A stretch of DNA of 64,000 nucleotides from contig NC_063015.1 of the NCBI RefSeq assembly GCF_020509005.1, positions 3,968,001 through 4,032,000 of the forward strand. The letters run 5' to 3'. A program made the position numbers and the translations under genes. The notes under the pieces are model-generated. The model was not told the DNA's origin. It worked only from the letters and a program-made list of their open reading frames with translations, and made no database searches. Position 1 is the stretch's first letter. Every line of letters begins with the position of its first letter. The DNA comes from Fulvia fulva. Its lineage: Eukaryota; Ascomycota; Dothideomycetes; Mycosphaerellales; Mycosphaerellaceae. Positions 56,330-64,000 of the stretch are shown here, one piece after another.

Positions 56330-57141
56330 CGATGAGGTGATGGCCATGACGAGGATGATGATGGAAGGTGCGGTCACGTCGCCGAACCTCGCTCGTGGGG
56401 TCTTGTTTGGTCGGCATGCACAACGTCTCCACGCTGAAGGGTCAACTTTAACTCTATACTACAGCTTCAAAGCTCACTTCACATACTCCCTCTGCCGCGC
56501 CCTCTCAATCCTCGGCTACGAGAACATCTACCACGGCCTCGAAGTCGCCAATGCCTTACCCTCAGTCCAAAAGGCCTGGACGCTCTTGGGTCGAAGGAAA
56601 TGGGGTCCTGGTGCCGCGATAGATGGCAGAGAGATTCGTCTGGAAAATTTCGATGCTTTGCTGGGACATTGTGAGGCTGTGACGGATCAGACTTGTGCCT
56701 GTTCCATATCTGCTACCTTTGGTGTCTACTTCCGTAGCGCGTCATATCCCTACTTCCCCTCTTTCTCCACGTCGCTCTACTGGTTTAAGCAAGTCTTCCT
56801 GATGTACGAGAAAAGGGTACTCCCAAAGCTCGATGCTGCGAATTGGCAAACGTATTAATGCAGAGCATTATGACATGATCAGAGGGGCTTTGGTCGGGCA
56901 AGAGGAGAGGATGTTGGAGTGGAGGGTTGAACATGGGTTGGAGCCTCTGTATAAGTTTCTTGGGAAGGATGTGCCACTGCAGCCATTCCCCAGGGGCAAT
57001 GAGCCGGAGGAGTTGCAGGCGAGGGCCGAGAAGGCGAGGTAAACGGGGACGAGGGCTTGGGGGAACATTCATAGATTGGGGCTTGGGGTCGTTGGGGTGC
57101 TGGTGCTGAGTCTGGGTTGGGTGGTGATGTTGTACCGCTAG
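56330..57141 (+). pseudogene. Sulfotransferase-family (Sulfotransfer_4) pseudogene
   Basis: A decayed copy of the fungal P-loop sulfotransferase-like family. Readable parts: SLCRALSILGYENIYHGLEV, AWTLLGRRKWGPG, NFDALLGHCEAVTDQTC; then after a gap LYWFKQVFLMYEKRVLPKLD; then, in another frame, NAEHYDMIRGALVGQEERML, VEHGLEPLYKFLGKDVPLQP, FPRGNEPEEL. An in-frame TAA (57,040-57,042) follows AEKAR, after which the same frame gives a C-terminal membrane helix (GVVGVLVLSLGWVVMLYR) ending at TAG 57,139-57,141. The N-terminal P-loop is unrecognisable and about 40 residues seem deleted between the two frames. It directly follows the truncated reductase, same strand. Confidence 0.75.
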
Positions 57142-57167
57142 CTGAGTACGTCACACCATGGTCACAC

Positions 57168-57420
57168 CACGGTTATTTGGCTTGGCTGTGACCTTGTGTA
57201 CAGTGAGGGACGTTTGTGCTCCCAAAGAGGAGCTTGATGCTGAGTGGACTGCTTGGAAATACGACTAGTGGGTGAGAGTCTTATAGCCGACAACGACAGT
57301 CGCACGGTGCTTGTTTGGCTCGGCTGTGACATTGTATACTACCAGTGATGGGCGTCTAATGGGGCGAGCTTGTTGCTGAATGGAGTGCTTCGAGGTACCA
57401 CTAGCGGGTGAGTAGCTTTT
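57168..57420. repeat. Diverged tandem duplication, period about 134 bp
   Basis: The segment from about 57,168 (ACGGTTATTTGGCTTGGCTG) recurs from about 57,302 (ACGGTGCTTGTTTGGCTCGG). Matching landmarks are GTGAC[AC]TTGT, GAGCTTG, TGCTGA and CTAG[TC]GGGTGAG. The two copies differ at many sites, so the duplication is old. Confidence 0.65.
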
Positions 57421-57559
57421 CGAGGAAAAACATGCCCCGGAATTGCAATAGAGGGACGGAAGTTGTGGAACGCGGCACGCAATACATACCAACTCATGAA
57501 CAAGAGCAACCAGATGATCCCATTAGTACCCTAGCCCGTACACATCTTGACAAACCCTG

Positions 57560-57577
57560 CCCCCCCCCCCCCCCCCC
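57560..57577. repeat. Poly-C tract
   Basis: Eighteen consecutive C residues. Long homopolymers are prone to sequencing-length error, so the exact count is unreliable. Confidence 0.8.
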
Positions 57578-57747
57578 ACGAGTACCAGAGTGCTGGAAAT
57601 CCAAAACAGAATGCAAATTCAGACCACCGCCCCATTACTTGCCCTTCACAGCTTCAAGAAGAATCCAAACTGAAAGCCAAGACCAAGAAGCATCAGCACC
57701 AGAATCTTCCTCAACTCCGCGAGCATGAAAAGCCCTCCCATGAGACA

Positions 57748-57867
57748 CTAAGGATTATCTTGGGCTCCAGCAGGTCCAACAGGATAGCTGTAGTCCGCCG
57801 GAGGCGAATCACTCTGCCAGTCCATCATGTCACTCCAGTCTGGCGGACTATCGCTCGATCCTGCCGC
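57748..57867 (-). pseudogene. In-frame tail beyond the TAG of the secreted protein
   Basis: 39 codons in the same frame as the gene above, reading SSDSPPDWSDMMDWQSDSPP then ADYSYPVGPAGAQDNP and a second TAG. The Pro/Asp/Ser/Trp style continues that of the preceding tail (QQAPAVGAAGPSGTPGT). Either the first TAG is a nonsense mutation or this is chance. Confidence 0.5.
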
Positions 57868-59227
57868 CTATGTGCCCGGCGTACCGCTGGGACCTGCGGC
57901 TCCGACAGCTGGAGCCTGCTGTGCCGGAGCCTGCTGTGCCCAGACGGTGTGCAAGTGCATATTCTGCAATTTCTTCGGCAGCCAACTCGTTTCCTCCTGC
58001 ACAATACCCGTCAAGACATCAAGGCTCATGTCGCCGACTGTCCACAAAAGACCGGGCCCGTTGGTGGCGGTGTTGACAGTGATCGTCACAATGTGAAGGA
58101 TTTTGTGTCCCAGTGTGTCCGGCCTCTTGTGCTGGCAGAGGAACTGCACGATATCCTGCACCTCGGGAGTTGCCAGAAGGGCATAATAGCGCCAATGACC
58201 AATAGCGAACATGGGCGCCTCATGGTTGGGATACACCTTGCGGCATCTCTCAACGATGCGCTTCGTATCCGGCGTCTCGATAGTATCGACCATGATATAA
58301 TTGAGGAATTTCTCCTGTCCGCCGATGAATGCCCCAGTGGCCCAGGAGTACTGGTCATTCACTTCAAATAGTCCCTTGCCTCTCCGGTGGTCGTTATTCC
58401 AGATTTTCCTCTTGTGGGTCGGCTTTCTCAAGTCTTGCCATGCCCACCACATCATGTCAGACCATGAATTGGCGAGAGGCGCAGCTTGTTCGTCACCTCC
58501 AGTCGCGCCTGCGGTGCTGACGCTCTTTTCGGTGACGATCACGCCGTCGACGACGTTCAGGACGGCGTCGTAGAGGGCACCGGTAGGCTGAAACCGCGTC
58601 AGTAAAGGGTATTACCATCGGGAAACGTTACTCACAGGGCTTTGGACCTTTGGGCCAACGGTCGGGAAATACTTCTTGTCTTGGCGCAGCTCGACGCGGT
58701 AGTTGAGGCCGGCGGGCCACATGGCACTGTCGACTTGCCGCATCTTGAGTCTCGTTCAACATCCCCAACCAAGAGGCAGTGGATGTCGTCGGCAATACCG
58801 TCCAGTGCGTTGACAGAGGGCATTACATCGCGGATTGACCAGTCCTTTGCAACTGACTTGCCGATCGCTTGCGCAGCCGCCCAATTATTGGGGGTGTTGT
58901 CATCGAATCCGCGCTGCCACTGGGCACCGTAGGGATCTGGGGCACCGCCATGGCCAGCAGTGACCAGCTGGTCATGCTGTGCAATATTAGCAAGCATGAG
59001 ATCCGTGTACAAGGTACGGCCTTTGACCTCGTAGCGGCGGATGAGCGCATCATCAGCAGGCGGGTCCGCGCGACGCTCGAGCCCGCCAGCGATGTCGGAA
59101 TCCAGTCCAGAAGAAGAGACATCCAGGGCGGTAGCATTGCGCCACCGTGGTCCTGACGGTAGACCGGAGTGGCATAGCCAAGCGCGGCCAATGCCTGAAG
59201 CGCCACAACAGCGCGAAGGTGCACCAT
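57868..59227 (-). CDS. Secreted hypothetical protein, frame interrupted
   Basis: Not recognised. It starts MVHLRAVVALQALAALGYAT, a clear signal peptide. Further on: ALIRRYEVKGRTLYTDLM, AQHDQLVTAGHGGAPDPYG, DSAMWPAGLNYRVELRQDKK, LANSWSDMMWWAWQDLRK and EVNDQYSWATGAFIGGQEKF. A 48-bp intron at 58,588-58,635 (GTGAGT, CTGAC, TTCAG) is clear. Two others are inferred from frame: 58,734-58,798 (GTATTG..AAG) and 59,076-59,164 (GTCTAC..GAG); the latter could instead be a frameshift. With these it is 385 residues. TAG at 57,868-57,870 ends it, but the same frame stays open for 39 further coding-like codons to a TAG at 57,748. Tryptophan-rich and probably extracellular. Confidence 0.6.
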
Positions 59228-59803
59228 CGTCACTGATGATGTATGTCCAAGGTTCTGGCGCAGTCAGCAAGAGCCTGGAAGGCATGGAGATATTGAAGTG
59301 ATACACGCGCCTTGAGTAAGATTTAGAAGCAGTATACGTGCCTTGAGTAAGATCAAGGTATCCTGAAGTCCAGAAGGCTGAGCTGGATACCAAAGTCGCG
59401 TTTGAATATTAGGAAAGACAAGACAGTTCCACCCAGGAGCAGGGGGAAGTTTTATGCTCGCTGGGAGCTGGATCATGCTGCCACTGCTCGGGGCGCTGAG
59501 TTGGCATACTCTCATCATCGAGGGTACGACCATGCCGGCGACGTAGGCGGTAGCTCTGTTGGCGGGCCAGCAAACACAGATATGAGCTGGAAATTAGAAG
59601 CGCACACGCGCTGTGCCTCCGTTCCGTCGATATGACCACGCCAACAACCGACTCACCGGCTTCTCCAACCCCCACCTCAGCAACAAGTATGACACGACGC
59701 GCTGATGCTGTCACACCTCATTCATCTCATATTCATTCCGCTATGCAAGAATCTGTCGTTATGCCCGACCCACTCTCCTATCCCCCTTCCAAGCACGGTG
59801 ATC
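59228..59803. other. Intergenic region
   Basis: 576 bp between two minus-strand genes. A short direct repeat (GCCTTGAGTAAGAT at about 59,309 and 59,341) is present. Small open frames here lack any signature. Confidence 0.5.
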
Positions 59804-62800
59804 CTACCTCCCATACTCCAGACTGGGAATAATAACCGGCCCATACTTCATCGGCTGTCCAAACGCGCCCTCATTCTGTACCATGAAATCCGCCGCCAAG
59901 CTTAATCTCCCCGCCCCTTTGGGACTATTGCCCCCCATTCCGCCATTCTGACCATTTTGGGCACTGAAGGCCCCCTGGACGACTTCAGGGTCGTATGCTA
60001 CGCATGCGAGGTAGTTCCGTCGGCCCATAAGGCGACGATGTTCACGGGGTCGACCGTCGACGTCAGCTGCGAAGATTTCCATCATGTCTTCTTTCGTATC
60101 CGAGGCCACGCCGATTTGGGACCGGTGGCCGTTGGCGGGGATGTAGAGTTGTTTGTTGTTGTGGAGGAGGCGGAGGACGTAGGAGGGGGTGGGTGCTGTT
60201 ATCGTGGTCAGTAGGAGGTCTGGGGTTATGTTGTCAGTCATGATGGATGATGAACATACCATTAACAATCGATGCAGTGATCAACTGATACATCGTCTTG
60301 TGATCCTGCGGATGGCTGGGATCATGCACCAGACCCGCACCACAAGCGTTGACGGATCCTGACAGGAATGTCATGCGCATGGACTTGTTGTGCGATATGC
60401 CTTGAAGAGTTCGGATCATGTACGTCCTTTCGAGGTCTTTTGATTCGTGTGTCCAGAGATCTCGGAGCTCGTCCATGCCAGCGATGTCACCAAATGGTGA
60501 CAGCACGCCTTGCATCAGACCTGACTTGCCAACGGCCTTCTTAATGCCGTCGAAGCCTGAGTTGACGGCTCCCTTAGCGCCGACGATACCGGCGACTCCG
60601 CCTGTCACTTTGCCGAGCATGTTGAAGCCACCTGTGACGACCTTCTTACCTGTGGCCACGGTGCTTGCGACTTGCTCGACTGCTTCTAATCGGGGGTAGA
60701 TGATTGGTACTGGTAGTAGCCAGATGCAGTGCTGGACGCTTGGCGGTAGCGTCGCCACCTTGGGAAAGAGTCCTTGGTAAGTAGGTCCGGCCATGACTGT
60801 TCGTTCTCCGCGTTCGCTGCGAGTATCAGGTCCAACAATGACCACACTGGGGCCGAAGTACTTCAAGAAGTGCCAACCCTTGCCTGTGATGGTGAAGAGA
60901 TCGATGTCGTTGTTTACATTCCGCAGAATCTCATGTGTGGTGTGGTGTTGGAAGAGCAGGTACATTTCAATACCAATCCGGCCAAGGTTCTTGAAGACGT
61001 GGCTCTCTTGCATATGTTCTGGGTAGGAGCCATAGCCGTCAAAGATGTCGTGATCATCCAAACAGCTGACGTGAGGTATCTGTGCGAAAGCTTCCTTGAT
61101 CGCTGGCTGGTCGAAATGCGATGTGTAGTAGTGGAAGTAGGCGTGTGTCACATCTTCCTCCATCTTGGCGGTCCATTGGGCAGTCTTTCGATTCTCCTTG
61201 CCACTGATCTGTGTCCACTGCTTCAGCGCAGGGATGTCTTTCCACAATCGATCGGCGTAGATCTGCCCTCCAAGTCCGACCTGTGCGTGGAATCCACCAC
61301 ATTCTTGATGCTTCAGAAGCACGTCTTTCCACATCAATGGCGCTCCTCCTAGTTTCGATCGCTCGTTAGCCGACACGTTGAGGGCGAAGTCATTGCCAGA
61401 ATGTGCGATGAAGCGCCAGCTAGCTTCTTGTCTTCCAGCAACCAAGAACTCGTATCTTGTGCATCCAAGATGTGATGTGATGGCATATGTCCATTTCGAA
61501 GGTCCATTCTCGTCCATTCGCAAGTCTACATCATATCGATAGAAGATCCATCTCTGGTGCGAATGAATGGGGTGCGCTTTGAGCTGTCGCGGATTCGGGC
61601 TCAGATCTGTCGTTTGGTGTATGTGGATGGTAGGAGGCTGAGTTCCAGTGTCGCAGATTACTAGTATGCTGCCAAGCCAGAGACCTCGCTCGAGATCCAT
61701 ATTCGTGTATCGGAGATATGGACCAAAGTACACTGCATTTGAGGGCTGAATCTTATACATGTCCACGCCTGCACTGGGAGGTGGCCCTGTGAAGCCTGCC
61801 GTGGTCGGGCTTGCTAGCGAGTTCATCGAAAGCATACTTTGACGATCATAGGTGGCTGTCTGGTGAACAGGAAATCCCGGCGATGCTAGTGGCTGCTTGA
61901 AGACCGACCCAACAGGACTTGCTATGCCGGCTCCCGGACTTGTGGGCTCCTGGAGGTTGAGTGGAGTCGGTCCCTTTGGGAATTCCCACTGCGTTGATTG
62001 TGTCGGAAGATGAATGTAGTAGTACTGGCCAGAGTTGTTGTCCAGATGCGCTATCCAGCCTTCTGGCAGGGGAGGCGGGCTGACTGGACCTTGATTCGAA
62101 GCTCCAGGTTGTGGCGACGTAGATTGGTTTGCGGCTGCTATATTGATGTTGGCCAGTCCTGAAGATGCTGAGGAGGCACCGTTTTGCTGCGAAGCTCCTG
62201 GCTGAGGTGATGGTGGAGAGTGAGATTGGCTTCGTGGATCATTGGCAAAAGCTGGATGTCCTCGAACGTTGGGGTCAGTAGGTCGCCTTCCTGAGTCGCT
62301 TGCTGCAGCTCCAGCGACTGTAGCACCCGCGGGACTGGGATATTTGCCCTTTTCGTTGGGATATGGTGAATGCACAGTGCCAGCTGTAGGCGGAGAATAA
62401 GCTGGGGGTGGCTCTTCATTAAGATTCATGCTGTTCATCCCGCCTTCCAGATTTGAGGGACTTGAAGATGGCTGAGGAGGTCTTGGGTAGCTAGGCTGTC
62501 GGTTTCTGGGCTGCTGTTGTGTGGGTACTGCGTCCCCCCTTGACGCGACTTCTTCCACTCCCTGGAAAGCAATCGGCGGCCCATGTGGTGCTGGATCACG
62601 TTCAGTCGGACTCCATCTTCCAGATTGCTGTTGTGATTGCGCTGGCGCATTCAACGTCCCCTGGCGAGGCCGAGGCGCTGCATAGTGCGCTCTCCTAGCT
62701 GCAGCTGCCGCGCTCTGCGCCTGCATCTCGTTCAACGTGTTCGTGCCAGGTATGCCCGACGCTGCGTACCGTGCCTCGATCCCACTCAATCCAGAGCCTG

Positions 62801-63581
62801 GTGCATCGACCGGGGTCTCAGGTGGTGGAGGAGAGCCTCTTGAAGCTCTTGTCGTTGCGTTGGAAGCTGTACTGCTGAGTCTGTTGACGCCTGCTGGATC
62901 TGGGATGTGCATTCTGTTCTGCGCTGCTGCCACTGCCGCACTTGAGCTAGCTGCTGGAGGCGCTGCACCAAGGGGAGGCGGGTAGAATTGCTTTTGGTAG
63001 TCTTCAGTCGACGGCGCACTGGCCTTTCGCTGTGGCTTGACCTGGAAGAGGCCATCATCGTCGTCGCTCTTGTGCGGCGGCTCCGGTCCTCCTGGTGAAT
63101 CTGGTGGCAGAATGTTCATAGCTGGAGTGCCTCTCCTCTCAGCCAATCTCGACGAAGACACGGGCGAGCCTCCATATCCTCCTGCCGTTGGTCGATTTGG
63201 ATCGCCTGGCGCAAAGCGGGGTCGCCCAGTCGTCCCACTCCCGTCCGAAGACATGCTGCCAGCTCGCTGTGACGGAGGACCACTGCCTCTCCCCTCCTCT
63301 GCTAGCTCTTGCGGTGTGCCCGTTCTACTCGGTGGCTTGGCTAGCGGTGCAGCGCTTGGCATTGGCTGGCGTCGCGAACGCTCGTCTGGGTATGGGAGGG
63401 GTCCACTCGGCGGCGGTGATGTGGGTGCACCATAGGAGCTCGGCGGTACTCGATACTGTGCCCATTGCTGAGGGGGTTCTGGCGAGGCCTGCTTGTTCAT
63501 GCGGAGAGGCTGCGGTGTCTCACGTTCGGCAGGCGCAGCGTCTGGTTGCAGGAACAGCTCCTCCCTGCTGTGCGAAGCCAT
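59804..63581 (-). CDS. WW-domain protein with PhoD-like phosphatase domain
   Basis: 1,237 residues from exons 63,581-60,260 and 60,195-59,804. The 64-bp intron (GTATGT..AACAG) joins ITASIVN to APTPSYVLRLLHN. The first 500 or so residues are disordered, rich in Pro, Ser, Gly and Gln. A WW domain follows (LPEGWIAHLDNNSGQYYYIH then WEF), which binds proline-rich partners. The C-terminal half is the fungal PhoD-like metallophosphatase domain: AVYFGPYLRYTNMDLERGLW, WIFYRYDVDLRMDE, MWKDVLLKHQECGGFHAQVG, LGGQIYADRLWKD, HVSCLDDHDIFDGYGSYPEH with the metal-binding DDHD, and GPSVVIVGPDTRSER. This group is thought to act in cell-wall or membrane processes; the substrate is not known from sequence. The frame is intact to the stop. 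Confidence 0.92.
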
Positions 63582-64000
63582 GATGTCGTCGCCGCTGCTG
63601 CGACGCGGTCAACGTTGTCGGCGGGGGTGACTGCGGCCACGCGCACGATGTGCTGTATAACTGCGCCTTCCCTGCTCTGAGTCTCTGACCTCCAGGGCTG
63701 CTTCCCTGCCTTGCATGTGCTGTCGATCGCTGCGATCGTGTTTCCGAGGCTGGAGGCGCCGTGCAAGATGTTGACGGCTGCGATACTACCTACCTACGCT
63801 ATACCAGCAGGTATCTTACACAAGCTCGCGCGTCGAGGCCCAAAAGTGACGGCGTAGCGACCTCTCGACTCTCGAGCATGCGCGCTTACAGGTTGTCTGC
63901 AGAGCGACGTGGATCCTGGGACATGGACATGTTGCACTCATTGGCTGCTCGAAGCGCCTGCATTTCTTGGCCACGTGACCTCGAAGATGGAGACAGGAGG
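63582..64000. other. Upstream region of the WW-PhoD gene
   Basis: 419 bp to the window edge, presumably its promoter and leader. No other gene recognised; an open frame at 63,497-63,766 (minus) overlaps the start region and is not supported. Confidence 0.5.

Larger units (their letters stand above)
57142..57747. other. Intergenic region with diverged tandem repeat and C tract
   Basis: Between the sulfotransferase pseudogene (plus) and the end of the minus-strand secreted-protein gene. It contains the 134-bp-period duplication and an 18-base C run listed separately; no gene. Confidence 0.55.

Overview
The window looks like nuclear DNA of a filamentous ascomycete (Pezizomycotina, probably a Dothideomycete; the class is an inference). 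The genes carry short GT-AG introns of about 48-112 bp with CTGAC/CTAAC-type branch sites. The gene set is typical of filamentous fungi: a CFEM/PTH11 receptor, a heme-thiolate peroxidase, fungal STAND-N-like proteins and a WW-PhoD protein. The repeats carry the mark of repeat-induced point mutation (RIP): CpA and TpG are nearly gone, TpA is very common and CpG is retained.

Positions 1 to about 19,600 form a RIP-mutated island of nested retroelements, all reading on the + strand. A Tad1-like LINE (from before about 1,440 to 3,611, then 10,961 to about 13,440) is split by a complete Ty3/gypsy chromovirus (3,612-10,960; 194-bp LTRs; duplicated target ATAGG). A Ty1/copia element (13,658-19,557; 207-bp LTRs; target GCTAG) follows. 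It has lost its reverse transcriptase and contains a solo LTR (17,461-17,980; target GTTAA) that was not RIP-mutated. No coding sequence in the island is intact.

From about 19,800 the composition is normal and genes begin: trehalose phosphorylase (20,775-22,985); a 3.5-kb stretch with no supportable gene; a secreted heme-thiolate peroxidase (26,514-27,824, -); an 8-exon CFEM receptor (28,493-30,320, +); a small mariner-type MITE (31,781-31,936); and two unrecognised genes and an RBR-type zinc protein (33,146-37,478), two of them with interrupted frames.

At 38,570-49,197 three paralogous STAND-N-like genes lie on the minus strand among conserved housekeeping genes: an IGR-motif mitoribosomal protein (FYV4/mS41 type), the divergently transcribed CDK7/Kin28 kinase, and a ZW10/Dsl1-like tether. 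One paralog appears to continue into a GATA-type finger that has lost a zinc ligand. Next come a small unknown gene, the DEAD-box helicase Ded1, and a decaying group (55,142-59,227) of an aldo/keto reductase, a sulfotransferase and a secreted protein. Each member of that group has an in-frame stop followed by sequence that still looks coding. The window ends with a 1,237-residue WW plus PhoD-like phosphatase gene (59,804-63,581, -).

Themes: dateable nested transposition with RIP; late nonsense codons in several accessory genes beside intact core genes; and a tandem family of possible fungal NLR-accessory proteins sharing a C-terminal VDxLLxxW motif. Exon boundaries were inferred by eye from splice motifs and frame closure. 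None is supported by transcripts.
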